The notes: generated by a model from the sequence alone, not told the origin. A DNA stretch of 64,000 nucleotides from Cyrtodaria siliqua (GCA_037043455.1 JAWPHD010000002.1:930001-994000), one strand, 5' to 3'. Counted from the stretch's first letter, positions 20,401 to 31,348 are shown. Made by a program: numbers and translations.

Positions 20401-23209
20401 TGTAATTAGTGTTTATGATTCAAAACTGCAAGTTATGAAGAAAAATTAATGAGACGCCACCAGTTTTAAAAAATCAAGACTGCCGTATGTTCCTCTAATA
20501 CTGATCATCTTTCATTAACAGGAGAACTTCTATGGTCCGTATGAAGAAGGTGGGTGTCCATTCAGTCACTTCGACAGGCAACATTTGTTGGCTTTGATGG
20601 AAGCTGAAGGTATCCATGACAATCAAGAAACAATCCAGCGATTAGCTTCCGATGGACGTTTCTCGTCTGCTTGTAAAACCTTTTTTGATGAGAAAATGAA
20701 GGTAAATATCGCGTCTGACATATTGTGTGATATGTCATGTGAAATGCTGTGTGATATGTTCTGTGAAATGTGTGATATGTCATGTAAAATGTTGTGTGAT
20801 ATGTCCTGCAAAATATGTAATATGTCATGTAATATGTTGTGTGATATGTCATGTAAAGTTTTGTGTGATAGGTTCTATGAAATGTGTGATATGTCATGTA
20901 AAATGTGTGATATGTTCTGTGAAATGTGTAATATGTCATGTAAAATGTAGTGTGATATGTCATGCTCTATGTTGTGTGGTATGACAATGCCTGCATAGAC
21001 AATGCCTGTATTACACAAAAAACTGGCCGTTTTTGTTACTATAATATAGTAACACATGTAATTATGTGTGATATATGTTAAATGTTGTGTGATTTATGTG
21101 ATAATTCCTATGAAATGTGTGATATTTTGTGATATGTCATGTGAAATGTGGTGTGATATGTCATGTGAAATGTAGTGTGATATGTCATGCTCTTTGTTGT
21201 GTGGTATGTCATGTGATATTCATATGAAATATAGATATAAAAATCGAACAGGAAAAGCAGCATTCAAGGACGACAGTCAGCCACAAACACACACAGAAAC
21301 AAAGAACAAATTTTAAGATGAATAAAAGGTCAAATAAGACACCAGTGGCGGCACCACAAACACAAAAGGGTTGACAATAGGGCTACCGCCTTGGAACGGT
21401 CAGTGGCAAAAAGGCCGCTGCGGGTTTAATCCAGGTTCTAGGGTGCACCAAAGTTATCTACATTAAAAGAAGAACATGTGCTTCACCTGATAAATTATAA
21501 AGTCGAGTAATATCAATAATCATATCAAGTAAAGGTGCTTAGATACGCTTAAAGGTGCTTAGCTACGCTTAAAGGCGCCCCTGTGCACTTGACACTTTTG
21601 TGCGCTTTGCTGTGAGCAACATCTGCCTCGACGTTTAAATGTAATGAAGAAATTCTATATATAATAATGACTTTATGACACACGTTCATAAAATGATTTA
21701 AACCAGCTAGAGTTTGTTTAAGATTTATAGACTGAACTCCCGCAAAAAATCATTATTATATTTATATGTGTGCCAGTGCTATAGGTAGATATTTAACAAT
21801 GGTATTTTGCTGATTTTGATATACAAAAAAACAACATTAACGTGCATGTGTGCTTGTTTTAATGTTTTAAATGGGAGAACATCAAGCCTTTTGTGTGGGT
21901 CTGGGGATTTGACATAATTTGACATATGATATTTTCTATTCTAAAGGACCTAAACATCATGAATGACTGAGCCTAAAAATTACCCTTTATTTTCAAGGAT
22001 ATTCTTTTCCCTCAATAATACATGGTATGCCAGTATATGCATCAGGTTTAATTTAAGCACCTGATGCCCATTTCTATTCCAAATATACAGTGAATTGTAA
22101 TTTTAGACCTGAACAGCTGGGGATAACACCATATTTTGGTTTATTGGAATTCTTATCGACCTGAATTGGAACGTTTTTAAAATATTAGATCCTCTAGGAA
22201 AAACTCCCTTTAATATATAAAATATTGAACCAGTAAAATGTAATTACCTTCAATCCATTATCATGTGTATATTAATGCATTCATTTATCCTCCGTGTATT
22301 GCACTGGGCGAGCAAAAAGAACAAGATTTTCCAATTCTTTTAAATGAATTACATCTTGCTTTTCATCTATGACAGGGATTGTCAAACCCGAGCCAAGATC
22401 AGCATTCGGAGCAATGTCGAGGCTGTGAAAAAAGATGTGATGTGACTCTACCTGACATGGCAGATGAACAGGATCCTGTTGATGGAGAGTCGAGTAATAA
22501 CAAGCTCTTCAAAATAGGAAACCAATGTAGCTCTTGTGTAGAGGAGGATGGAAAATGTACAAATTACAGTTCACATAAGCCAGCTCCCATTTTGCAGCTA
22601 GGGAACCAGTGTAACTCTTTTGTGGAGGAGGATGGAAAATGTTTAAATTACAGTTCACATAAGCCACATCCCATTGTGCAACTATCGGGTCATGGAGAAG
22701 ACGATGCTAAATTAAGTCTGAGCGAAGCCCACTGTGTTGAAGATGGCGAAAAAAATAAGAAAAGCAACAAAAATATACTGTTGTGCGAATATTGCCAATC
22801 TTCAGTAGGTCAAGTCAACCATGCTTCATTAAAGAGTCATGGTTACATATATAAAGAAAGAAATTCAAGGTGTCGGGTGATATTTCAGTCAGAAAACGCA
22901 ACTGAGGATACAGAACAGTGCATGGAAACAGACAGCAATGTTGACCAATGTCATGATGAATTGACTGAAAAATTGGAAACAAAGATACTACAGACGGAAA
23001 ATGATGTTTCTATGTCTCCCACGCATAATGAGGATATTGAGGACCTCAGGGAAGATTGCTGTCATTGTTTGTGTGGTGAAGACAGAGATCAGAAGCTCCC
23101 GGTTAAAGAAGAGCTCACAGACAATAGAACTACTGTGTTTTCCAAGCCTGTGGATTATTATACAAATTATAGGCAGTTAATGTGGGGTCTCCGTGATGGA
23201 GTCACTTAG
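11361..23209 (+). CDS. PRIM2: DNA primase large subunit, seven exons, complete
   Basis: The spliced CDS joins 11361-11450, 11873-11997, 13490-13976, 14773-14934, 19807-20022, 20522-20701 and 22376-23209, giving 697 aa (human 509). With the small catalytic subunit it makes RNA primers for DNA polymerase alpha in the nucleus. Recognisable segments are FYITPPGGNISL at residues 3-14, DRVSHFILR near 65-72, FPPCMSHVHRELR, QYTLFLKEAGLS, YSIRHLYGLEG and GGCPFSHF. The four cysteines that hold the 4Fe-4S cluster are all present: in FPPC, GHSCKS, GGCPF and SACKTFF. Every junction is GT/AG with consistent phase. Two oddities stand out: the N terminus lacks about 25 residues found in vertebrates, with TAA directly before the ATG, and the last exon gives a 277-aa tail. 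Introns carry repeats, all in sense orientation. Confidence 0.94.
11873..11997 (+). CDS. PRIM2: PRIM2 coding exon 2
   Basis: The acceptor is taatgtttcag and the donor TTACG|GTAAAT; 125 bp, phase 0 in and 2 out. It ends in RVSHFILR, the strongly conserved segment before the N-terminal helical domain. Confidence 0.92.
12890..13238 (+). mobile_element. SINE family C, full-length copy
   Basis: It runs from a head with tggttgctggggtagaatac through a body with ggttctaggcccattctcca to a 3' end gtaaaacccaattcaattc with an (aattc)n tail. The same body, inverted, occurs at about 34035, 34980, 35160, 36345, 49920 and 55635. It lies in PRIM2 intron 2. Confidence 0.75.
13490..13976 (+). CDS. PRIM2: PRIM2 coding exon 3
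   Basis: The acceptor is tatatcttcag; the G at 13490 completes the Arg codon. It is 487 bp, ending ATAAAG|GTACTT in phase 0. It encodes most of the N-terminal domain, including FDFRFSCMTKDEL, YFRVPFQTVLQFVSKREV and LHKGIASVP, which align with human FRFSILPKDKI and YKIPFADALDLFRGRKVYL. Confidence 0.95.
14773..14934 (+). CDS. PRIM2: PRIM2 coding exon 4 (first Fe-S cysteine)
   Basis: The acceptor is attcactttcag and the donor ACACGT|GTATGT; 54 codons, phase 0-0. VTPFFPPCMSHVHRELRRNH aligns with the human FPPCMRQLHKALRENHH segment, whose Cys is the first ligand of the 4Fe-4S cluster. It is read through by stops in the long-ORF sense and is found only from splice signals plus homology. Confidence 0.93.
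15138..16713 (+). mobile_element. Array element family 1, copy in PRIM2 intron 4
   Basis: It begins ttttagctctactgatcaga with a 13-bp hairpin around AGA, followed by a gtccgtcgtccgtctgtccg simple sequence. About five monomers of 310-325 bp follow, each with a tgtttacatagagttatata segment and two gtagcgacta blocks. It ends in agtagagcttcaaggtcatt and then gacctcttgttt. No open reading frame is present, so it is non-autonomous. Confidence 0.88.
16845..18668 (+). mobile_element. Array element family 2, copy in PRIM2 intron 4
   Basis: It begins attttt-agcttatggg and has a gtccgtcg simple sequence. Monomers of about 160 bp share gatagggccttcatttttca and gatcggaccagtaacagcgg, and later monomers share gagttatggccctttaaagg. 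It ends ccagtagagcgtccacaggc and then the hairpin aggccctcttgggcct before cttgtt. Confidence 0.88.
18925..19283. repeat. 25-bp minisatellite, about 14 copies
   Basis: The unit is ctggtgggcgggacttgaag plus accac. Because 25 is not a multiple of three, all three minus-strand frames stay open and give spurious Pro/Ser-rich ORFs. It lies in PRIM2 intron 4. Confidence 0.95.
19807..20022 (+). CDS. PRIM2: PRIM2 coding exon 5 (second Fe-S cysteine)
   Basis: The acceptor is gactactgcag and the donor CTACAG|GTACAT; 72 codons, phase 0-0. It includes QYTLFLKEAGLSVHEALMFW, YTYSIRHLYGLEGSR and RGHSCKS, matching the human FLKGIGLTLEQALQFW, YSYNIRHSFGKEGKR and PFSCLK regions. Confidence 0.95.
20522..20701 (+). 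CDS. PRIM2: PRIM2 coding exon 6 (third and fourth Fe-S cysteines)
   Basis: The acceptor is tcattaacag and the donor ATGAAG|GTAAAT; 60 codons, phase 0-0. GGCPFSHFD and SACKTFFDEK match human HGCPFRHSD and VACQKYFE. A tandem array begins about 12 bp after the donor. Confidence 0.95.
20713..21232. repeat. Degenerate tandem array after PRIM2 exon 6
   Basis: Variants of gtgtgatatgtcatgt and gaaatgtgtgatatgttctg alternate with a period near 18 bp, in two blocks (about 20713-20990 and 21063-21232). It starts directly after the exon 6 donor and fills the beginning of intron 6. Confidence 0.85.
21250..22375. other. PRIM2 intron 6, no clear feature
   Basis: A tRNA-like text (agggctaccgccttgg...gggtttaatcc) near 21378-21435 suggests a SINE head. 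A duplicated 17-bp motif (cttaaaggtgcttagatacg) lies near 21535-21570. Nothing else is supported. Confidence 0.4.
22376..23209 (+). CDS. PRIM2: PRIM2 terminal exon with long Cys-rich tail
   Basis: The acceptor is ctatgacag at 22375; the frame is open for 277 codons to TAG at 23207. The first residues, GLSNPSQDQ, fit the start of the human tail (GFSLNHPNQ). The rest has no counterpart in the human protein. It is acidic and Cys-rich with CRGCEKRC, CEYC and CCHCLC clusters, and includes an 84-bp tandem duplication (residues 467-494 and 495-522). The function of the tail is unknown. Confidence 0.85.
   Translation, partial: GLSNPSQDQHSEQCRGCEKRCDVTLPDMADEQDPVDGESSNNKLFKIGNQCSSCVEEDGKCTNYSSHKPAPILQLGNQCNSFVEEDGKCLNYSSHKPHPIVQLSGHGEDDAKLSLSEAHCVEDGEKNKKSNKNILLCEYCQSSVGQVNHASLKSHGYIYKERNSRCRVIFQSENATEDTEQCMETDSNVDQCHDELTEKLETKILQTENDVSMSPTHNEDIEDLREDCCHCLCGEDRDQKLPVKEELTDNRTTVFSKPVDYYTNYRQLMWGLRDGVT
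22514..22681 (+). repeat. 84-bp in-frame tandem duplication in PRIM2 tail
   Basis: Two units of 28 codons each share VEEDGK and NYSSHKP and end in PI(L/V)Q. They differ at roughly 15 bases. The repeat preserves frame and both copies stay open. Confidence 0.9.
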
Positions 23210-23235
23210 GTTTGATTTTAAGTGATTTTAGGTGA

Positions 23236-25385
23236 TTTTTAGCTCTACTGGCATTATGGGATGGCGAGTTGTCCATCATCCGTCCGTCGTCTGTCATCCG
23301 TCGTCTGTTAACTTTTGTCTCGTTAAGACGATAGGGCCTTCATTTTTTACCCGATCTTTACCAGACTTTAACAGATTGTTAATATCAATGAAAGCTTGGA
23401 AAATTTTGAAAACCAGGCAGATCGGACCAGTAACAGCAGAGTTATGGCCTTGATTTAGTTAAAAATGCTATATTTTACCTCGTTAAGATGATAGAGCCTT
23501 TATTTTTCATCCAATCTTTACCAAACTTTACCAGATTGTTAATATCAATAAAAGCTCGGACAAGTTTGAAAAACAGCCAGATCGGACCGGTAACAGCGGA
23601 GTTATGGCCCTTGATTAGTTAAAAATGCTATATTTTGCCTCGTAAAGACATAGGGCCTTCATTTTTCATCCAATCTTTACCAAACTTTATTTGATTGTTA
23701 ATGTCAATGAAAGCTCGGACAAATTCGAAAACCAGCCAGATGGGACCAGTAGCCTGGGCTCTCCATAAAATGTTTAGCAATTTTGGCTAAACCACCTCAA
23801 TTTTCTTTAGCCAATTGGATTTTTGTTTAGCCCTTTTTGGCTATTAAAGCTTTTTTAGCCACTTTATCAGAATTTAATTTCATATGTATACTGCGTTTGT
23901 GCCACTAGTTTGTAATACCCAATACAAATTTCATGTTCATTGGTTTATAATTACCAGTAACAGCTGAGCTAGGGACCTTGATTTCGTTAAAAATGCTATA
24001 TTTTGCCTTGTTAATATGATAGGGCCTTCATTTTTCATCTGATCTTTACCAAACTTTACCAGATTCTTTAGTTATGGCCCTTGATTTAGTCAAAAAGCTG
24101 TTTCCAAAGTTTACCAGATTTTCTGACTTTTTTATTATTATTATTAAATTATTATTTATTTTTTTTAAATATTTTTTTCCTTTTTTTTTTAAATTTGTTA
24201 ATATTTTATTATTTTTTTTATTTTTCATTATTATTAAAAAAATGTTTTTTGTTTTTTTTAACCAGCCAGATCGGACCAGTAACAGCTGAGTTGTAGCACT
24301 TGAAAAATGCTATATTTTGCCTTGTTAAGAGGATAGGGCCTTCATTTTTTATCTGATCTTTACCAAACTTTACCAGATTGTTAATATCAATGAAAGCTCC
24401 GATAAATTTAAAAAACAGCTAGATTGGACCATTTACACAGGAGTTATGGCCCTTGATTTTCTGAAATATGCTATATTTTGGCCTCATTAAGACGAAAGGG
24501 CCTTATTTGGACGGATTTCAGTGAACATTTTCAGGGATGATCAGGTCCAAACCTAGTTGCACATATCGTCACCATGTTCCGGTTGAATGATTTTGGCAGA
24601 GTTGTGTCCCTTTAAAGGTTTTAATACACAAACTTTGTCCTGACTAGTTCTCCTGAACCCCTGGCGGATTTAAACAAAACTTTTAGGGATGATCAATTTC
24701 AGGTCTAGTTGTGCAAATCATCGCCATGTTCTGGTTGAATGATTTTTGGCAGAGTTATGGCCCTTTAAAGGTTTTAATACACAAATTTTGACTAATTCTC
24801 CTGAACCCCTTGCCAGATTTCAACAAAACTGTACAGGGATGATCAGCACTATGCCTAGTTGTGACTATTGTTTACAGATTTTTGGCAGAGTTATGGCCTT
24901 TTAAAGGTTTTTGATACACAAACATTTTCCGTAGCTAATTTCCTGAACCCCAGGCTGGATTTCAACGAAACTTGACAAGGATGATGCATATCATCGCCAT
25001 ATTCCGGTTGAATGATTTTTGGCAGAGTTATGGCCGTTTAAAGGTTTTAATAGAGCAACTTTGTCCAGAATAGTGTCTTTTAAACTCCTTGCCAGATTTC
25101 AACGAATCTTGGTGGGGATGATCAGTAACAAGCATAGTTGCACCTGTCATTGCCGTGTTCTGGTTGAATGAATTTTGGCAGAGTTACGACTTCTTAAATG
25201 TTTTAATACACTCAGCAGACTAGTTCTCCTGAACCTCTGGCTAGATTTCAACAAAACTTGGCAGGGATGATCAGTACCAAGCCTAGTTGCGTATATCATC
25301 GCCATGTTCCTGTTGAATAATATTATACATAAAACTTTATGTTTAGCCAGTAGAGCGTCCACAGGCCCTCTTGGGCCTCTTGTTT
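23236..25385 (+). mobile_element. Array element family 2, copy after PRIM2
   Basis: It begins tttttagctctactggcatt only 26 bp after the PRIM2 stop, shares the monomers of the 16.8-kb copy, and ends in the same agtagagcgtccacaggccc and hairpin. Two interruptions are visible: a ttagcc-rich stretch near 23755-23880 and an A/T homopolymer-rich stretch near 24115-24260. Confidence 0.87.
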
Positions 25386-25778
25386 TAGTGTAAGATTTTG
25401 AACTAATTCCAGAAGTTATTAAAGGTTATCCCATTAAATATGAGTTACTTGAAGAGTTTCAATGTAAATATGGAGGGTGGCCTGGAAAGTTCATTCCTGT
25501 TGGCACCATATAGCCTATAATATATGTGTGGATGCATCGTAAAACCTGTTGTAAACATGTTACAGTCATTTATATCATGATAGTTCTATGCATACACATT
25601 CTTATCTCTACTGACAAAAGGCCAGGACAAGCTTATGGGATGACGCGTTGTCTGGCATTATGCAACCCTTATGTCATTATCGCGGATGTGACAACAAGTA
25701 TTCAATAAGAGTCAAAAAAAATAAGCAAAATTGATGGTTATTGCCCTTTGTTATTGAATAATTGGTAAATCCAGACAC

Positions 25779-25985
25779 ATTGGGCGCGTTACGGGTTCTC
25801 CCATCACTTTGGGTTACCAATGGCCACCCATGGTAACATTTGGTACCAACGAGGCCCCCGATACCTCAGGTGTAGAGTCGCGGGAAGATTGGTTCTACCT
25901 GTCGGTGAACCAACGGCTAACGACGGTGACCGATGGTTACCGAGCGTGCTTTCGGTAACTGATGGGGGAACCCTGAATGCACCCA
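25779..25985. mobile_element. Small TIR element
   Basis: Terminal inverted repeats are tgggcgcgttacgggttc (left) and, read inverted from the right, tgggtgcattcagggttc. The interior is locally GC-rich compared with its flanks and also has ggttacc/ggtaacc motifs. No TSD is obvious. Confidence 0.5.
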
Positions 25986-26044
25986 GTAATTTCAGGTTGT
26001 TTTAATAAGATCTTAAACAAGTTCAACACTGAGCAAAATTAAGG

Positions 26045-26440
26045 GAAATTGATGTGTGCCAATTAAAGCCAGTGGATGCCAGTTGATATTTGCCAACAGA
26101 TGTCAGTTGATTCCATTTGATGCTGATTGATGTTAATGCCAGTTGATGTGTGTCAACAGATGTGTGTGTGTTGATGTGTGCCAGTTTATGGTAATTGATG
26201 TGTGCCAGTCAATGCTTATTGGTGCCAGTTGATGCTAATTGATGTATGCTAGTTGGTACTAATTGATGTGTATCGGTTAATTGTATTTAATATGTGCCAG
26301 TTTATGCTAACTGATGCCAGCTGTGTGACAGTTGATGTAACTGATTTGTGCCAGTTCATGTTAATGTTTGCCAGTTGATGCTAATTTGTATGCCAGTTGA
26401 TGCTAATTGGTGCCAGTTGATGCTAATTGATATGTTTGTG
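26045..26440. repeat. Degenerate minisatellite with gccagttgatgctaattgat core
   Basis: Short units combining gatgctaattgatgtg and tgccagtt recur irregularly over about 400 bp. Confidence 0.8.
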
Positions 26441-26487
26441 CCATGTAAGATAGTGGTCTTCTATATATGTTTATTTCTCATATTTTT

Positions 26488-26855
26488 TGTTTTATTTTAT
26501 GTAAACAAAGATGGCCACTGGCAGCCATGTTTAATGTCGTATCAAAATGATTTTCGACAAGGACCAACATCATGTCATGCTGATTATTTTAGAAAAAGTC
26601 CTATATCAATATCACTTCATATAGTTTTCAAGAAGTAGTCGCTACAAACTTGTTCTTTAAAAATCTAGATCAACATGAAATTTTTGCTAGGATCAACTAG
26701 ACATCATGGGCAACATTTCTGTAAAGTTTCATGAAAATCCATCCAGTAGTTTCAGAGGAGTAGTCGCTACAAATAAAAGTTTACGGACAGACGGACGGAA
26801 GACGGACGCCGCACCACCGCATAAGCTCTGCTATCTCTGATCAGTCGAGCTAAAA
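26488..26855 (-). mobile_element. Array element family 1, truncated copy
   Basis: It has one monomer plus the terminal simple sequence (ggacagacggacggaagacg) and terminal hairpin, in minus orientation, ending gatcagtcgagctaaaa. It abuts a plus-oriented family 1 fragment. Confidence 0.85.
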
Positions 26856-26856
26856 C

Positions 26857-27725
26857 AAGTTTGTAGCGACTACTTCTTGAAAACTATAAGTCATATTAAT
26901 ATGGGACTTTTTCTAAAATAATCAGCATGACATGATGTTGAACCTTGTCAAAAATTATTTTTCATTTGGCCACCTTTGTTTATAATATTTGTTATATAAT
27001 AGAAACTTGTAACGACTACTTATCTGAAACTACTGGACGGATTTTCATGAAACTCAACAGAAATGTTGCTCTTTATATCTAGTTGATACTAGCAAAATTT
27101 CAGGTATGCCAGAAATTGAAGATGGCCACGACAGCTAAAAATAGATTTTTAAAAAACAAGTTTGTAGCGACTACCTCGTGAAAACTAAGATATTGATATG
27201 GGACTTTTTCTAAAATGATCAGCATGACATGTTGAACCTTGCCAAAATTATTTTTCATTTGGCCACCTTTGTTTATATTTGTTATATAATAGAAACTTGT
27301 AACGACTACTAATCTGAAACTACTGGACGGATTGTCATGAAACTCAACAGAAAAGTTGCTCTTTATATCTAGTTGATACTAGCAAAATTTCAGGTATGCC
27401 AGAAATTGAAGATGGCCACGACAGCTAAATATAGATTTTTAAAAAACAAGTTTGTAGCGACTACTTCGTGAAAACTGAGATATTTATATGGGACTTTTTC
27501 TAAAATGATCAGCATGACATGATATTGGTCCTTGTTGAAAATTATTTTGATGCGGCATTAAACATGGCCTCCAGTGGCCATCTTTGTTTGCATAGTTATA
27601 TAGTAAAAACTTGTAGCCCGCTACTCCTCTGAAACTACTGGACAGGTTTTCATGAAACTTCACAGGAATGCTGATCTAGCTTTCAGAACCTATCAGTAGA
27701 GCTTCTAGGTCATTGACCTGTTGTT
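26857..27725 (+). mobile_element. Array element family 1, partial copy
   Basis: Three related monomers start with aagtttgtagcgactacttc. It ends agtagagcttctaggtcatt and then gacctgttgtt. The 5' hairpin and simple-sequence end are missing, and it is joined head to head with the preceding minus copy. Confidence 0.85.
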
Positions 27726-28319
27726 ATACAATCCGACTGGTTAATAATTTGTGATCAAAGTGCGCTTGCAACTGTCTTCGTGCATTTAGAAATAATTAAA
27801 ATTTGAATAAACTCATCTGTGAAAATTGCAAAGTATGTTTTATTCGTGAAAATTTTGTGTGCAGAAATATAGCAATATGAAATCAATGTTTGTGCAATGT
27901 GTTGTTTTAGCTTCCCAATTCCTAGAATTTATCTCAACTATGATGGAACTGAATAGGGTTCCATCTTAGCTATAGTATGTTCTAAAATAAAACTGAAAGG
28001 GTCAACGTTTTTCGGTCAAACAGTTCATTACTTACACGGTATATATACAAAAGTATAGGTTTATTATATCAGACATCGTATCGAGAGGTTTATACAGTAT
28101 GTGACGCCATTGAGCTTTAGCCCAGATACATCCCTATTGAAATGTGTTAAGAGCTGGCTCTTTATAAAATAAAATTCTGGATGGAACTCCTTGTCGAGGC
28201 GAAATAGCATCTTGTCCATGACCTCATCCGCCAAATGGGACATCAGGATAGCAGGCTGGATTTGAACAGTCTCCACTCCCGTTGTGAGTTAAGTTCTAAA
28301 TTAATACAATCATGATGAA

Positions 28320-28570
28320 TGGCACATTAAGCCTCATTATCTTTTAACTCGAATTGCGTTGAGACTGAACACGGTAATTATTCTGGCAACGATGAACACT
28401 CCAGGCTTAACCTTGAATGGGCCTTGAACCTTCTCAGAATTCTGATGTAGTCACTCCTTTGACACTGGAGCCTTGATTTTAATGTGATACTACGGCATCT
28501 GAACAACACCGGGGTCATGATGAAGACCTTTCATGAGCAAGGCAAACAAGAGCTGTCGGAGGACAGTGCG
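28320..28570 (-). mobile_element. Diverged SINE family C-like fragment
   Basis: The order ttgaaccttctcag, then ggggtcatgatgaagacctt and tgagcaaggcaaacaa parallels the copies near 50.0 and 55.7 kb. The sequence is more diverged. Confidence 0.5.
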
Positions 28571-28737
28571 CGACTACAATCAATGAAGGCGATAAATACC
28601 TCTGCTTTTTAAAAAAAAAAATTATGTATATATATCCCATCCATGAAAACTTTAGAAGTGAAAGCCACATGAATTTCATTATCCAGTATAATAGTGGAAA
28701 ATTCTAAGTCAAACAAAGGGCCATAATTCTGTAATAA

Positions 28738-31348
28738 ACTAGAAATTGTTATTGTCCATGGGACAAAAACGTATGGCTCCCCCACTCGCCCGAACAGACA
28801 TAATTGACGACTCTAGGTCCAACTGTTCTTTATTGATCTGAGATCGTTTTGATATTCAATATCCCTGTGACTGTATCTACTAACTGTATCAGTAAGGCCA
28901 CATAAAAAATATGTGTGGTTCAAGTAACCCGACCGACCCTATTTTTTTAAGGGGCCGACCCTAAAACTTTTTATGTAAAAATAAAAAAAAAAAAAAGTTA
29001 AAAAAAAAAGTTAAAATTAAACAAGAGGTCAATGACCTTGAAGCTCTACTGATTGATTTTGATTTCAGGAAGTAGTCGCTACAGACTTGTTTTTTGAAAA
29101 ATTATTTTTAGCCGTGGCAGCCATCTTGAATTTCCGGCAGACCTGAAATTTTGCTAGGATCAATTAGACATCAAGAGCAACATTCCTGTGAAGTTTCATG
29201 AAAATCCGTCAAGTAGTTTCAGAGGAGTAGTCGCTACAAGTTTTCATCATATAACTCTGTGTAAACAAAGATGGCCACTGGCAGCCATGTTTAACGTCAA
29301 ATCAAAATAATGGTTGACTCTGATAAGCATCATGTCATGCTGATCATTTTACAAAAAGTCCCATATCAATATCACTTATAGTTTTCAAGACGTAGTCCCT
29401 TCAAACTTCTTTTTTAAAAATCTATTTTCAGCTGTGGCGGCCATCTTGAATTTCTTGCAGACCTGAAATTTTGCTAGGATCAATTAGACATTAAGAGCAA
29501 CATTCCTGTAAAGTTTCATGAAAACCCGCCATGTAGTTTCAAAGGAGTAGTCGCTACAAGTTTTTACTATATAACTCTATGTAAACAAAGATGGCTGCTG
29601 GCAGCCATGTTTAACGTTGAATCAAAACAACTTTTGACAAGGACCAACATCATATCATGCTGATCATTTTAGAAAAAGTCCCATATCAATATCACTTATA
29701 GTTTTCAAGAAGTAGTCGCTACAAACTTGTATTTTGAAAAATAATTTTTAGACGTGGCGGCCATCATGAATTTCCCGCCGACCTGAAATTTTGCTAGGAT
29801 CAATTAGACATCAAGAGAATCATTCCTGGTAAGTTTCATGAAAATCCGCCAAGTAGTTTCAAAGGAGTAGTCGCTACAAGTTTTTACTATATAACTCTAT
29901 GTAAACAAAGATGGCCGCTGGCAGCCATGTTTAACGTTGAATCAAAACAATTTTTGACAAGGACCAACATCATATCATGTTGATCTTTTTAGAAAAAGTC
30001 CCATATCAATATCACTTATAGTTTTCAAGAAGTAGTCGCTACAAACTTCTTTTTTAAAAATGTTTTTAGCTGTGGTGGCCATCTTGAATTTCTGGCCGAC
30101 CTGAAATTGTGCTAGGATCAATTAGGCATTAAGAGCAATATTCCTGTAAAGTTTCATGAAAATCCGACAAGTAGTTTCAAAGGAGTAGTCGCTACAAGTT
30201 TTTACTATATAACTTTATGTAAACAAAGATGGCCGCTGGCAGCCATGTTTAACGTTGAATCAAAACAATTTTTGACAAGGACCAACATCATATCATGCTG
30301 ATCATTTCAGAAAAAGTCCCATATCAATATCACTTATAGTTTTCAAGAAGTAGTCGCTACAATCTTGAATTTTGAAAACCTATTTTTAGATTTGGCGGCC
30401 ATCTTGGATTTCACATCTACATGAATTTTTGCTAGGATCAACTAGACTTCATGGGCAACATTTCTGTAAAGTTTCATGAAAATCCATTCAGTAGTTTCAG
30501 AGGAGTAGTCGCTACAAAAAAAAGTTTACGGACAGACAGACGGACGGACAGACGGACGGACGACGGATGCCGCACCACGGCATAAGCTCTGCTTATCTCT
30601 GATCAGTAGAGCTAAAAATCAATAGGGGTCATCTACTGGTCATGACCAACCATCCTTCCAAGTTTGAGGACCCTAGGTCAAACCATTCTCTAGTTATTGA
30701 TCGGACATCGTTTCACCGCAACCTTGACCTAGTGACCCCAAAATCAATAGGGTCATCTACTGGTCATGACCAACCATCCTTCCAAGTTTGAGGACCCTAG
30801 GTCCAACCATTCTCTAGTTATTGATCGGACGTCGTTTTGATAGTCAATGTCACCGCAACCTTGACCTTTGACCTAGTGACCCCAAAATCAATAGGGGTCA
30901 TCTACTTGTCATGACCAACCATCCTTCCAAGTTTGAGGACCCGAGGTCCAACCGTTCTGTAGTTATTGATCGGACATCGTTTTGATAGTCAATGTCACCA
31001 CGACCTTGACCTTTGACCCCAAAATCAATAGGGGTCATCTACTTGTCATGACCAACCATCCTTCCAAGTTTGAGGACCCTAGGTCCAACCGTTCTCTAGT
31101 TATTGATCGGACATCGTTTTGATAGTCAATGTCACCACGACCTTGACCTTTGACCTAGTAACCCCAAAATCAATAGGGGTCATCTACTTGTCATGACCAA
31201 CCATCCTTCCAAGTTTGAGGACCCTAGGTCCAACCATTCTCTAGTTATTGATCGGACATCGTTTGTGACACAGACAGAGAAACAGACAGACAGAAAGCAC
31301 AAAATCAATATGGCTCCCCTACCACACTTTGTGTGGGGGAGCCATAAT
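28738..31348. mobile_element. Array element family 4, split by a nested family 1 copy
   Basis: The outer ends carry tatggctcccccac (about 28771) and its inverted copy gtgggggagccata (about 31332-31345). The right part, 30617-31260, has about five monomers of about 145 bp with tcaataggggtcatctact and gaccaaccatccttccaagt. A family 1 element (29021-30616) is inserted between the left end and the monomers. Confidence 0.8.
29021..30616 (-). mobile_element. Array element family 1, nested copy
   Basis: It reads in inverse orientation from acaagaggtcaatgacc to gatcagtagagctaaaaa, with about five monomers and a gacggacggacagacggacg simple sequence before the hairpin. Both ends look complete. It is inserted in family 4. 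Confidence 0.9.

Noticed and set aside
20562..21057. Overlapping ORFs on both strands rich in Cys/Met or His/Tyr/Thr
   Set aside because: They run from PRIM2 exon 6 into the degenerate array; only the exon part in the PRIM2 frame is real.
28064..28276. Minus-strand ORF of 70 codons (METVQIQPAILMSHLAD...)
   Set aside because: No recognisable family, no splice context that I could support, and it borders a SINE-like fragment. It is probably a chance ORF or repeat remnant.
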